From Alternaria dauci (taxonomy: Eukaryota; Ascomycota; Dothideomycetes; Pleosporales; Pleosporaceae): DNA of 64,000 bases. The notes beneath the pieces are model-generated. The model saw only the letters and a program-made list of their open reading frames with translations, did not search any database and was not told the DNA's origin. The position numbers and the translations under genes were made by a program. The DNA lies in NCBI RefSeq assembly GCF_042100115.1, contig NC_091277.1, forward strand, positions 682,001 to 746,000, given 5' to 3'. The first letter of the stretch is position 1. Every line of letters starts with the position of its first letter. This document shows positions 23,901 through 33,945 of this stretch, piece after piece.

Positions 23901-26305
23901 TGGGCGAAGATGAAGAGCAACAGAAGACCCGTCCCAAGACCGTAAACTCCCGTGTCTCGCTATCGAACTGTCGCAGCCTCGGTCCCAGCTATCGTCTGCT
24001 TCCTAGGCGCGAGCGTGAGCGTGTATGTAGTGGGCGCGATGAACTGTGCCGATCGGTCCTAAACGATGAGTGGGCGTCCCATCCGACATGGGCCTCGGAA
24101 GATTCTGGTTTCGTCGCCCATCGCAAGAATACGTTTGAAGAGGGCTTGCACCGAATCGAGGAGGAGCGCCATGACTACGACTTCAACATCGAGGCCTGCA
24201 GCCGCACTATTCAGCAGCTTGAACCAATCGCCAACCAGCTTCTCACGATGAAGCCAGAGGACAGGAGTGGATTCACGCTGCCGCCTGGACTTGGTGGACA
24301 GAGTGAGACGATTTACAAGCGTGTCATCATGAAGATCTACGGCCGCGACAGGGGAAAGGACGTGATCAAGGAGCTCTTCGCTATGCCCTGGAGCGTCGTT
24401 CCCGTACTTCTCCATCGCCTGAAGACGAAGCTTGAGGATTGGAAGGCCGCTCAGCGTGAGTGGGAGAAGGTCTGGCGCGATCAAACACAAAAGATCTTTT
24501 GGAAATCGTTGGACCACCAGAGTATCACAGTGAAGCAGGCCGACAAGCGACAGTTCCAGCCCAAATCACTCACAAACGAGATCCAGGTCCGGTACGAAGA
24601 ACAGAAGCGGCTCCAGCAGATTCAAGAGATATCTCAGCCGGACTACCAATTTGCCTTCTCCTTCAGGGATGAAGAAGTACTCTTCGATGTAGCTCGATTG
24701 ATGCTCACTTTCGCCGACAACAACAACAGTGCCGACTTTGCGAAGGTTGTGCCTTTCATCAAAGAGTTTGTTCCTCTTTTCTTTGGTATAGATACCGCCA
24801 AGTTCGAGCAACGGGTACAGACCTCGGGACGCGATACGCCAAACGATTCTGGCGAGGACACACCTTCTCCGGATGACGACGTCTCTCAGCGGTCGCAGAA
24901 AGGAAAGAAAGGCGACCTCCGCCGCACCATTCTCGACCCCAACAACAAGCCACGGAAGGACAAGGAAGACAGTGTTGCGTCGGCGAGCCGGGACAGCACT
25001 CCAGATACGTCCGGCATGGACGATGAGGCTGCTGGTGACAGCTCAAACTCCAACCCTCGTGCAGACCAACCAAAACGTGAATGGATAGAGTATGTTACTA
25101 CCCCTACAGCTTTCGGCGACAGGGAATTCGAGCATGAGGAACCCTACCAACGCGTAGAGTACAACATGTACTCGAATGCGTCCATCTACTGCTTCTTCCG
25201 TATGTTCGTCATGCTTTATGAAAGACTGTTGAAGCTCAAAGAGAGTGAAGAGGAGGTCCGAAAGGTCATCAATCGCGCCAAAGAGCCCAAGGCAGCGCAG
25301 AAGTTGAAGATGCTTGACAAGCAGCCTGAAGACTTCTTCAAAGACACATCACCGTCAGCGAACTACTATCAGCAGCTGCTCGACATGTTCACAGAACAGA
25401 TAACTGGCGATGTGGACATGAACTTTATCGAGGAGACGCTACGCAGGTACTATCTCCAGATTGGATGGCAACTATACTCGTTCGACAGGCTGCTCAGCTC
25501 GCTTGTCCGATTCGCGCTTGCTGTAGTGAGTCACGATAACAAGGATAAGAGCCTCGATATCTACAATCTCTTCAGGAAAGATCGCGTCAACGACACTACA
25601 ACTCACAAGAACGAGATCAGCTATAGAAAGGCGGTCGAGAAGTTTGCCAAGGATGCTGACACGTACCGCATCACATACGTAAGTGAACGCCTCGCCCATT
25701 CCAACGAGTACGTATTAACAAGGGTTCAGAACCTCAACAAAATGGAAGCGTATGTGCGCCTTTTTAAGAAGGATGACCCAACCTTTGAATTCAACACGCT
25801 CGACCGAGTGAAGCGCTGGCGAGCATACGTCGCCTCCTACATGGCCGTGGAACCCACCGAGGAAGTCGACCTGTCACGCGTACACTACCCTTACCTCAAG
25901 AAGCGTTTGGCGAGAACCGAGGACCTATCAGAGGAAGACCGATTCGATCACCTCCAGCACAGCGACAAGATCACCGTGTCCATCAGTCCCTCCGCTTACA
26001 TCATGACCTTCATCAACAGCGAGCCCTTTGGCAATGGTGGCGTTCAGTACTTTGTGCAGCCAGACGCTGTGCGCGCGGGCCTGAGTGAAGCCGTACCGAA
26101 GTCGGCTGAGGAGTACAAGAAGCTCAACGATGAGCGCAGGGAGAGGGTGCAGGAGATTCTTGTAAGGAACACCAGCTGGATGAAGGATCTTAGCCGGGAC
26201 GATGTCGATGCTAGGAAAGCCGCTTTCAAGAAGGATCTCGAGGAGCCCAGGAAGGTGGCGGATGATGAGGATGTGGACATGGACGGCGCAGATGGTTTCG
26301 ATTAA
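20917..26305 (+). CDS. SIN3: SIN3 transcriptional corepressor scaffold
   Basis: Nuclear scaffold of the Rpd3/HDAC corepressor complex, 1605 aa. Exons: 20917-21032, 21156-21235, 21289-22784, 22836-23306, 23600-25678 and 25730-26305. The Gln/Pro-rich N-terminus has a 13-residue polyglutamine tract. PAH1 lies near 305-375 ([20 protein letters not shown]), PAH2 near 553-625 ([12 protein letters not shown], intron 3, [17 protein letters not shown]) and PAH3 near 760-825 ([14 protein letters not shown]). The HDAC-interaction domain is near 836-920 ([12 protein letters not shown]...[20 protein letters not shown]), and a Sin3 C-terminal domain follows ([16 protein letters not shown]). Intron 4 is 293 bp. 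Intron 5 (51 bp) is stopless but splits RITY and [12 protein letters not shown], restoring the family pattern. The exon 2 acceptor at 21155 was chosen because only it keeps phase. Exon 1 and exon 2 limits are the least certain. Confidence 0.92.
21486..21524 (+). repeat. CAG/CAA microsatellite encoding polyglutamine in SIN3
   Basis: Seven CAG codons followed by six CAA codons, 13 glutamines in all. The mixed codon use interrupts the pure repeat and should limit slippage. Polyglutamine in the disordered N-terminus of SIN3 is common in fungi. Confidence 0.95.
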
Positions 26306-26668
26306 CTTGCTCGTCACATGGTTTGTGGAGAGGAGGTTGGGTGGTGACGCTCATTGTTTCATCTTTGGCGTTGTGTGAACTTGGATGTCACAGTGGGACG
26401 AAGGGTTGGTTTCTACGATTTCTCGCATTCTAGTTTCGACATGTTCGCGTTGCGGGTTTGGAGGAGTGCAGCAAAAGGCGTGCCTTGCACAGCACGACAT
26501 GGTTTTCTTCCGAGACGGCGCTGGCGGCGTTTTCAAGGATGATAACCCGACTCGACTCTTCATCTATATCCACTTGTGTTTCTAGTATCGAATGTCACTT
26601 TCATCTTCGCATAGCTCACTGTGTCTTCTACATTACAGTTTTCCTTTGGCAGATTCACTATCATGCAG
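26306..26668. other. Intergenic between convergent SIN3 and DsbA-like genes
   Basis: Holds both 3' ends. Open frames on either strand are short and unsupported. No RNA or repeat is seen. Confidence 0.5.
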
Positions 26669-27396
26669 TCACTTGGCATTCTTCTCCAACCACTCCTCCC
26701 ACTGCTCCACCGTCCACGAACTACTAATCTCGTTGTTGACCACACCGTCGAATACGACCGTAGGCGTCACATGCACACCGGTTAGTCGATTCGCCTTGAC
26801 CTGTACCTTGACATCGTCCGTGACCTTGTTGCCCGAGTTCAGACTCCCGTCCTCGCCGGGCTTGTCACTTATCTCCAGCAATCCATAGACCTTGCCCTCG
26901 TCGACACCAACAGACCCAGCAATCTTCGCAAGCCTCTTGTATGTCGCATTCCTCGTTTCATTCACCAGGCTGACATCGAAGAAGTCTTTTTGCTGGTCGA
27001 ATAGCTTCTCTGAGAAATCCCAGAACTTGGACGCATCGATCTTTTGGACGGCGTAGCCGGCTTCGTGGACGAGTGTGGAGGAGGGGTGCCAGGGCTGGAT
27101 TTGCTGGCGGAAGATTGTTACGACGCGGTCGGAGTACTTTTCCAATAGTGTCTTGCGGAGCGGAGTACCGTAGATTGTTTTGAACAGCTTGGCGGAGAAG
27201 GGACAGACATAGTCGAGGTCTAGGTGTAGATGTTAGTTTGGTTGGTGGGACTTTGGAGGGATTGGGAAATGTGGGTTTTCTGCTTGAGGGAAGACAGGAG
27301 CATTGGAGACGTACAGATCTCGAGGGTGTGAACAGCTTTTGGCTGGATGGCACTGGAAGCGAGCTTCTGGCCGGCGAACTTGGGTGCAAGAGCCAT
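26669..27396 (-). CDS. Thioredoxin-fold DsbA-like protein with a CPFS site
   Basis: Predicted 210-aa thioredoxin-fold protein of the DsbA/FrnE-like class found in fungi. Exons are 27315-27396 and 26669-27219, with a 95-bp intron. The join reads HTLEIYLDYVCPFSAKLF, which places the active-site-like CPFS after the first beta strand. The second cysteine of a CxxC pair is serine, so a dithiol oxidoreductase mechanism is unlikely and a glutathione- or isomerase-type role is possible. The cis-Pro loop is visible as GVHVTPTVVFDG. Start MALAPKF has a good context (CAGCC-ATG). A longer frame open to 27513 begins without an ATG context typical here. It is divergent from the ANCHR-like gene. Confidence 0.8.
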
Positions 27397-27944
27397 GGCT
27401 GGGGTTGATGCTTTGGCTACAGGATAGGTGGGTTTGAGAGATCCAATGTGTCTACTGACTGGAGTTGGGATTGCTGTGCTTATGTAGGTGAACAGAGTAC
27501 AAGCCAAAAGCAATGGTTACACTATGAGTTGGGAATAGTGTAAGAGCACGCAATGGCGAGATGTATGCATGGGCTCGGTGCTTCGTGTATGACGAAAGCG
27601 GGGCCGCATCTGGCATGTGAAGACATGGGGTCCATGACAGCCATCTCGAGTGACGCCGGCCCGATCGCACAGTATTGTACCGATCTGAGGTTCAATTGTA
27701 GCTAGGCTTCCTTATGAAGAATTGTTACAGCGCTTGTACGGTACAAAGTGTAGAATATGCGAGGGATGAACTATGGTTCAGGATACCTACCTAGCTCGCC
27801 CCTCCCCCACAGCCAACTCCGCTCACTCCCGAGCCTCAAGCTCTATGCAGCACCGCGTCATAAGCAGCCGACAGTAGAAGCTACAACCTAGGCACTTGCC
27901 GTCTTTATCTACACATCTCTTTATTTACTGTCTGCTTCCCAGCA
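27397..27944. promoter_or_regulatory. Divergent intergenic region, DsbA-like/ANCHR-like
   Basis: 548 bp between divergent starts. TA-CCTA-CCTAG repeats occur near 27785. The plus-strand CT-rich, TTTA-containing segment just before 27945 looks like a fungal core promoter. No specific site is assigned. Confidence 0.45.
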
Positions 27945-29114
27945 ATGTCCGATCCCAGCTCGACAGACGATGACCTCCTCGCCCGCCTCAACGCGCTCAA
28001 GAAATCCTCCGTCAGCCTCAACACGAACTACAGCGCGTCAATAGCGCCTGCGAACCCTTCGAAACCCACTGATGACCTCGCTGCCCGCTTCGCACGTCTT
28101 GGTAGCGCGTCGCCCTCGGGCTCGCCACAGCCGTCACGTACCACGTCCACGAACAACGCAGGCGCACCATTCGTAGCGCCAGGAGCACCGAGCTACCTAG
28201 AAGGCATAGCCCAGGGTGTAGGAGGCTCGAATATAGAGTTCAATGAGGAAGACGAAAAGAGTCTGGAGGAGTTGCTCGGTGAGCTTAACGGCGCCGTGGG
28301 TGACCGAAAAGAATGGGACGTGTCTAGAGAGGAGCAACAGGATGTTGGAAAGCTGCTGAAAGATATGCGCAAGATACTACCAGAAGTAGTGAACAGCCGG
28401 GCACAAGAGTCGCGAAGCGGGAATGGGAAACGTGGTCAACCGTCGAAGGAGGAGCTTACGGACTGGGAGAGCATTGAAATCAATGTTGGAAGTGGAGAGG
28501 TCAGCAGAGCCCATGAAGACACGGAAGACGAAGAAGAAGAAGGCGACGAAGACAAGAAGAAGATGACCGAAGATGATGAGGCAGACGATGTGATAGCGAG
28601 AGTCATGGCAGAACTGGAGATTAGCAAAAAGTACGACCCTCCTTCTCCTCCATCTGAAGACGACAGGTCAGACTCGGGAGGCCAAAAGAGCAAAGCAGAA
28701 GAGAACACTACGGACGATGGCTTTACACTTCCCTCCGCCCCGAATACCCTGCCCGAAGACGACTTTGCGCGCAGTCAAGCCATCGAAGACGCTTTTACCG
28801 CACGCCTGGCCGCCCTAGCTGCCCCTTCATCGTCACAGACAGATTCCCTTGGTCTCCCTTCTGCACCATCATTCGCACCCACCAAAAAGCCGCCCGTATC
28901 CACAAATTTACAGAAGCAGATCGACGACGAGGTTGACACATGGTGTATCATCTGTCAGGACGATGCGACTCTAAAGTGTTTGGGTTGTGATGGGGACTTG
29001 TATTGCCAGAACTGTTGGATGGAAGGCCATCGAGGCGAGTCTGCTGGCTTCGAGGAGAAGAGACACAAAGCTGTGTTGTACTCGAAGAAGAAGAAACAAC
29101 AGGCTGCTGCGTGA
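27945..29114 (+). CDS. ANCHR/ZFYVE19-like zinc-binding protein
   Basis: 389-aa single-exon gene. The N-terminal half has Leu-rich helices (DDLLARLNALKKS, DDLAARFARLGS) of the MIM-like type that bind MIT domains in animal ANCHR. The middle is acidic and low complexity. The C-terminus carries a compact cysteine-rich module: WCIICQDDATLKCLGCDGDLYCQNCWMEGHRG, spaced C-x2-C-x8-C-x2-C-x6-C-x2-C-x4-H, which resembles a B-box-like zinc fold. Human ANCHR delays abscission through VPS4; a role in ESCRT-linked cell division in this fungus is inference. No intron is needed. Confidence 0.8.
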   Translation: MSDPSSTDDDLLARLNALKKSSVSLNTNYSASIAPANPSKPTDDLAARFARLGSASPSGSPQPSRTTSTNNAGAPFVAPGAPSYLEGIAQGVGGSNIEFNEEDEKSLEELLGELNGAVGDRKEWDVSREEQQDVGKLLKDMRKILPEVVNSRAQESRSGNGKRGQPSKEELTDWESIEINVGSGEVSRAHEDTEDEEEEGDEDKKKMTEDDEADDVIARVMAELEISKKYDPPSPPSEDDRSDSGGQKSKAEENTTDDGFTLPSAPNTLPEDDFARSQAIEDAFTARLAALAAPSSSQTDSLGLPSAPSFAPTKKPPVSTNLQKQIDDEVDTWCIICQDDATLKCLGCDGDLYCQNCWMEGHRGESAGFEEKRHKAVLYSKKKKQQAAA

Positions 29115-30133
29115 AATATCAAAGGTAAATCCGTGAAAAAGCTTGTACGAGAGACTGGATACCGAGAGGCAAGAGTCTCTGAGGTGGACAACGCACACAC
29201 AGACTGCAGTGAGAAGACGGACTGGCGCCAGGCTTCGAGCAACGCCCTCCTTTACCCTAGAAGGGAAAGCGTGTATCCGCGCTTACTCTGTAGGTCGCCA
29301 CGGTACAAAGGAGCGCACGAACAACTTGTTCTGCGTTGCCGGATTCAGAAGGTGACTTTTACGGTACCGCACCAAATGTTCAGAATTTACTTTTCCGATG
29401 CAAATTTCACGCCTCCAGCCGAGCTCTGAGCTCTGCCAAGTCTCAGGCTATTCGAAAGACTCATGCAGGGGGGATCGACATGGACAAGGCAATCGCTATT
29501 GTGCGATATCTCAAGGAGTGTGATTGTGTTTCGCTCTCCAAACTTCAGCCCAACCTGCGACATGTACACCCAAAGGCGCGGAGACTCCTTTTGACGTACC
29601 CGGCCCAGACTCTGGAGATCGTCATGATGCATTGTCTCTTCATCGGAGTGGCATCTGAAGAAAGGCTGCGGAAAGATCTCAAAAGCTAACCGGACTTCAA
29701 CTTCTGCTGGTAGTCATTCGCAAATCATGCTCAACCTGCTCTGAAACGTACAGGAAGTTGTCATATTGACCTAGGTGGATCTGGTAGATGTTGTTCTCTA
29801 GCACGGCAGTAGTGAAAGTAAACTAGCGTGAGGGCCAAGTGCGTACTATATGTCCGTAGGTGACATCAAAGAATGCCCACCAGCCATACATTCCCTCGTG
29901 CGCTGTTTTTTCACTTGGCCTGTGGGGTCGTCTAGAGCGGGGGATCTTGTCCTACTTTATCTTCCTCGTTCCTTGTCTCACTCTGACCACTATACCACTA
30001 TACCACTATACCACATTCAACCTGTCGACTGCGCCTCATCGATTCCGCCGTCTCTCCATCAAGACTTTGACCTGTATATCGGTTTTCCTGGCACCTGCAG
30101 TTACTTTTCCATCTTTTCGAGACCACATCCAAC
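29115..30133. other. 1-kb intergenic region upstream of the F-box-like gene
   Basis: Open frames such as 29336-29689 (117 codons, plus) have no recognisable domain and I do not accept them as genes. A three-copy 8-bp tandem repeat sits at 29989-30012. Confidence 0.45.
29989..30012 (+). repeat. Three tandem copies of ACTATACC
   Basis: Perfect 8-bp unit repeated three times, about 120 bp upstream of the F-box-like start codon, likely in its 5' untranslated region or core promoter. Confidence 0.9.
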
Positions 30134-30667
30134 ATGACGAAACACACCGACTCCAGCATGTCACCGCTTCTACGTCTTCCTGGAGAGATTCGAAACGAGA
30201 TCTATCAATACGTCCTTGACGAAGACGTCTACCAGTTTTCCGGTGGTACTGCACTGCGCAATGCCAAACCCAAGCAGCGACTCGCTCTCCTCCGAGTCTG
30301 CCGCGAGATTTACAAAGAAACCAGACTACTTCCGTTCTCTCTCAACACATTCATATTCCACGGTTTCAGCGCATTTCGCAAGTCCGTCGTCAACTATTGT
30401 ACGGCGAGCCAACGTCAAGCTATCCGTGCACTAAGCATATCAATATGTATCTCATGCTGTTTCGACAACATGATAGAACTTGAAAACCGCCAGTTTCACT
30501 CGTTGTCCGATGTACTTCCAGGACTTCGATCTGTCAGGGTAACTGAATTCGGTTGGGACTGTGGTCTCAGGGCCGACCTTGAGGAACGACAGAACAAGAT
30601 TGAACAGTGGCTGCGATGTGGTCTGGACGAACGCGTGGCCTTGGAGTTCTCATTTATGGAGACGTGA
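30134..30667 (+). CDS. Short F-box-like (2EXR-type) protein
   Basis: 177-aa single-exon protein. Residues 11-55 show the common fungal motif LLRLPGEIRNEIYQYVL followed by LALLRVCREIYKETRLLPF, which is the F-box-like/2EXR N-terminal helical module seen in large expanded families of filamentous ascomycetes. The rest (SQRQAIRALSISICISC...DVLPGLRSVRVTEFGW) resembles the leucine-rich continuation of these proteins. Members are presumed substrate adaptors, but few have known partners. At 177 aa it is shorter than many relatives, though it ends at a normal stop without sign of a frameshift. Confidence 0.75.
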   Translation: MTKHTDSSMSPLLRLPGEIRNEIYQYVLDEDVYQFSGGTALRNAKPKQRLALLRVCREIYKETRLLPFSLNTFIFHGFSAFRKSVVNYCTASQRQAIRALSISICISCCFDNMIELENRQFHSLSDVLPGLRSVRVTEFGWDCGLRADLEERQNKIEQWLRCGLDERVALEFSFMET

Positions 30668-31022
30668 TCGGGCATTCTGTGAGAGGAATGATGACTGGGT
30701 TTGACTAAAAGCAGGTCAATGGGGAGTCACCTGTACGTCACTGTTCATGATTGCGCCATCATGGGTTCTGCTACTCAATAGATTGAAAAGGTGGACTATT
30801 CGCACTATGGATTCATCCTCCGTTATCTGCATTTTGGCCGAGCCCTTTTACATATCACAAGTTATTCTTGGGTTACAAATGAAAAATATTTATGGATATT
30901 GCCGATAGTCTACATTGAGATCAAGTAATATCACTAGTATTCACCATTAGCTGTGCACATGGTAAAGCGGAGTTCAGAAGCAAAGTCATATTCATAGTAT
31001 ACAGAATACGCAGCCCCACCCT
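30668..31022. other. Intergenic between convergent genes
   Basis: AT-richer than its surroundings, with several ATAT/TATT stretches around 30870-30930. Presumed 3' ends of both neighbours; no gene seen. Confidence 0.5.
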
Positions 31023-32525
31023 CTATTTCACGGCATGTCGAACCACACCATCAGCGACCCATTTGCCCTCAAACTTCTCCTCGAGGACCCTCAACCTGCT
31101 GAAGAAGACGTCGTCATCAACATACGCGCCCTTGAGCCACCGCTCACCCTTTGTAGCATCAAAAGCCTTCCTAGCATGCAGCACCCTCCTATTGTCGAAG
31201 ATGACACACTCACCCTCATTCAACCTGTACTCGTACAGATTCTCTTCCGCACTAAGCAGCTTCTCGTATGCATGCGAAGCAGCAATGAATGAGCGAAGCG
31301 ACGTGGAGTTGCCGCTGCCAATGCGTGCCTCGAACGGGGCCTGGAAAGGTGGAGACCAATTTATGCGGCGAATGGCGAGATTGGTGGGATCGCTGTAGTT
31401 GGGATAGGAGAATGTCTCAATCACCGGACGCGTGAAGTGGTAGTGGTAGGCTGGGTGATGGTAATGGTATGTCACGGGGAAGGTGCATAGGGTTCTGAAA
31501 TGGCCTTCAGACTGCCGGCGGAGTTGGTGTGCTGCGGCAAATGAGTCGGAGAAGAAGGATTCGCCGCCTGGCGTGCGAGCTCGGAGGGAGTGTAGGAGCT
31601 GCAGATGGGGCGGGTTGGATGTGTAGAGGAGATCCATGTGGAGACCGAGGTAATCGGGCGTGTAAGCTATGTTCTCGGCTTTGGGCTTTGAGCGAACGTC
31701 CCAGGTACGGCCGTAAAAGGTGTCTTTGAGGGTACCGATACGGGAGGCGAGGGAGATGACAGATTCCTCAGATTCTGGTACGTTCTTAATGAAGAGGAGA
31801 CCGTATCTGTTGAGATGGGTGAGTGCTTCGAAGAGTGTTTCTTCTCGGGACATGTAGCTATCGTAATCGATCCATTTGTTGTCTTTTACGATCCTGTTGT
31901 GATCCCAAAACACTCTGTCATCGTGTCGTACTCCACCACGCAACTCGATTTCAGTGTTGAATGCACGCCGTAGCCAGTCGATGGAGTGCCGTGTGCGATG
32001 CTCCGGACCGAAGCCTTTGACATCTGTCTTCCATGAAAGTTCGATACATGTCCCTTTGTCCTCATCGACGACTGACTTGCAGCTGCCCTCGAGATTTTCC
32101 GGTATGTCTGAAGTCTGAAAGCGCTTGTTCTTGCTGTCAGGGTCCATGCATTGTGCACACGTGCAGCTGTCGCGGAGAAACACAGCGTCGAAGATTTTGG
32201 CATGTCCATCGATCTCTACAGCAATCCTCTTGGCGGGGCTGCCATCGAGTTGGCCAATGTCCGAATCATGGTTAATGAGAAGCTCCCGCTCTTTGGTCTG
32301 TCTCAAGTCTTGTTCTTGCTGCAGCTGTTCCTGTTGTTTGGTTGGCCGAAAGGGACCATGGGTAGCGGGGCTCCAATCAGCATGCTCGGCCGGCTTAGGT
32401 GATCGCCAAAAGGAATTGAAGAAGAAGCGCCGTCGCTGAGCAGCGATCGGAGCCTTGCGAGAGGAAGCGGTAACCTGCAATCTTAGACTTTGTCGTGGTA
32501 ACCTCGTGGTGATGTATGAAGACAT
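31023..32525 (-). CDS. Gamma-butyrobetaine dioxygenase-like 2-oxoglutarate oxygenase
   Basis: 500-aa single-exon Fe(II)/2-oxoglutarate dioxygenase of the BBOX/trimethyllysine hydroxylase group, which hydroxylates carnitine precursors. The basic, Ser/Arg-rich first 40 residues, without acidic residues, suggest mitochondrial import. Residues ~95-200 form the DUF971-like N-terminal domain with the zinc ligands in CTCAQC. The TauD-like catalytic domain has the HxD motif in LGLHMDLLY and the distal His in RVLHARKAF. A conserved Arg-rich end (GERWLKGAYVDDDVFFSRLR) would bind 2-oxoglutarate. Substrate choice between butyrobetaine, trimethyllysine and a related compound cannot be decided from sequence alone. 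Its start lies 215 bp from the divergent thiamine pyrophosphate carrier. Confidence 0.85.
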   Translation of the reverse strand: MSSYITTRLPRQSLRLQVTASSRKAPIAAQRRRFFFNSFWRSPKPAEHADWSPATHGPFRPTKQQEQLQQEQDLRQTKERELLINHDSDIGQLDGSPAKRIAVEIDGHAKIFDAVFLRDSCTCAQCMDPDSKNKRFQTSDIPENLEGSCKSVVDEDKGTCIELSWKTDVKGFGPEHRTRHSIDWLRRAFNTEIELRGGVRHDDRVFWDHNRIVKDNKWIDYDSYMSREETLFEALTHLNRYGLLFIKNVPESEESVISLASRIGTLKDTFYGRTWDVRSKPKAENIAYTPDYLGLHMDLLYTSNPPHLQLLHSLRARTPGGESFFSDSFAAAHQLRRQSEGHFRTLCTFPVTYHYHHPAYHYHFTRPVIETFSYPNYSDPTNLAIRRINWSPPFQAPFEARIGSGNSTSLRSFIAASHAYEKLLSAEENLYEYRLNEGECVIFDNRRVLHARKAFDATKGERWLKGAYVDDDVFFSRLRVLEEKFEGKWVADGVVRHAVK

Positions 32526-32740
32526 GGTCGGTCGCAGCTGTTGGCAGTGACGGAATTCGGCGGGGACGCTTGCTTTTCACAGTCAGGGAGCTTGGTGGAA
32601 ACAATCAACCCGTAAACCGAGGTCTCTACCCACCCTTTGCCCGGCACGTTTGCAATTAAACGTGTCATACCGACAACCGGCGGTTGGTAGCTAATAACGC
32701 GCGTGGACATAGCACGTGTGTTGCTTGACGCGCTGAGCGC
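32526..32740. promoter_or_regulatory. Compact bidirectional promoter, dioxygenase/TPC1
   Basis: Only 215 bp separate the two divergent start codons, so core promoter elements are shared. CACGTG-like sequence (AGCACGTGTG) occurs near 32711-32720, about 20 bp before the carrier ATG. Confidence 0.5.
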
Positions 32741-33827
32741 ATGTCTGAGGGTGTCGCACAGCTGAAGCATGAGGTAGGAGCTTGTCTATCTTCACAGTTT
32801 CGCGACGTGGCAGACTGGCAGGCGCAGGCTGATGTGGTTGATAGGGCTCCCAGCGACAGGTTGTTGTCGCAGGTGCGGTTGCCGGCCTGGTATCGCGGTA
32901 TGTCCACACCCTCTTGTTGGTGTATAGTGCTGACATGGCCACAGCTTCGTGATAGCCCCCCTCGACGTCATAAAGATCCGCCTGCAACTACAGATCCACT
33001 CCCTCTCCGACCCTCTCAGCGTTCAACATGTCCAGGGACCTGTCTACAAAGGAACACTGGGCACCCTCAAGCAGATCCTTCGTGAGGAGGGTGTCACAGG
33101 ACTATGGAAGGGCAACATACCTGCGGAGCTGATGTACTTGACATACGGCAGTGCCCAGTTCTCTGCCTATAAGTATGTCTCACATTGGCTAGAGTCTATA
33201 CCCGCACCATACACGCTCCCTAGTTCTGTCACAAACTTCATCAGCGGTGCGAGTGCGGGTGCTGCTGCTACAACAGCGACCTACCCGCTCGATCTTCTGC
33301 GCACGCGCTTTGCTGCCCAGGGAAAAGATCGCGTCTATACCTCCATCATAGCTTCGGTGAAGCATATCGCGCAGCATGAAGGACCTCGGGGGTTCTTTCG
33401 CGGCCTCGGCGCAGGCGTGAGCCAGATTGTGCCCTACATGGGCCTCTTCTTCGCCAGCTACGAGAGCTTGAAGCCCATTACCGCCTCCTCACCCATGCCG
33501 TTACCACTCGGAAGTTCAGATGCCGTCGCCGGCGTCATCGCGAGCGTTCTGTCCAAGACCGCCGTCTACCCGCTCGACACCACACGCAAGCGACTGCAAG
33601 TTCAAGGGCCTATGCGCGACCGATACGTGCATCGGAACATACCAACCTACAACGGTGTCATCAGCACCATTGCGCATATATGGAAGCATGAAGGTAGACG
33701 AGGCATGTACCGTGGCTTGACAGTCAGTCTACTCAAGGCTGCACCAGCCAGCGCCGTCACAATGTGGACCTACGAGCGGGCTATGGGGCTCATGCTGGCT
33801 TTTGATGAAAAGCACAAAGACGATTGA
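32741..33827 (+). CDS. TPC1: Mitochondrial thiamine pyrophosphate carrier
   Basis: 322-aa inner-membrane carrier that imports thiamine pyrophosphate. Exons are 32741-32773, 32845-32897 and 32945-33827. The exon 2 acceptor was placed at 32844 because it yields [11 protein letters not shown]+[18 protein letters not shown], matching family N-termini. A nearer AG at 32859 is also in phase but drops five residues. Three mitochondrial-carrier signatures are present: [24 protein letters not shown] and [13 protein letters not shown], each followed by the G-rich second-helix motif (GITGLWKGN-type: [27 protein letters not shown]). Length and six-helix layout are normal. The [13 protein letters not shown] segment is characteristic of fungal TPC1. 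Confidence 0.92.
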
Positions 33828-33945
33828 ACAGCCCTTTACCGACATTAGCATGTATAGACCGGCGTCAAGATACCAAATCCTGTTTTATTCTAGACTAAAT
33901 TTCCCGAATTGAAAGTACCTTACAACTCAAACCCTTCAATAGGCA

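Noticed and set aside
26351..26745. Several 60-98 codon frames between SIN3 and the DsbA-like gene
   Set aside because: All overlap each other, lack domains and lie in the convergent 3' region.
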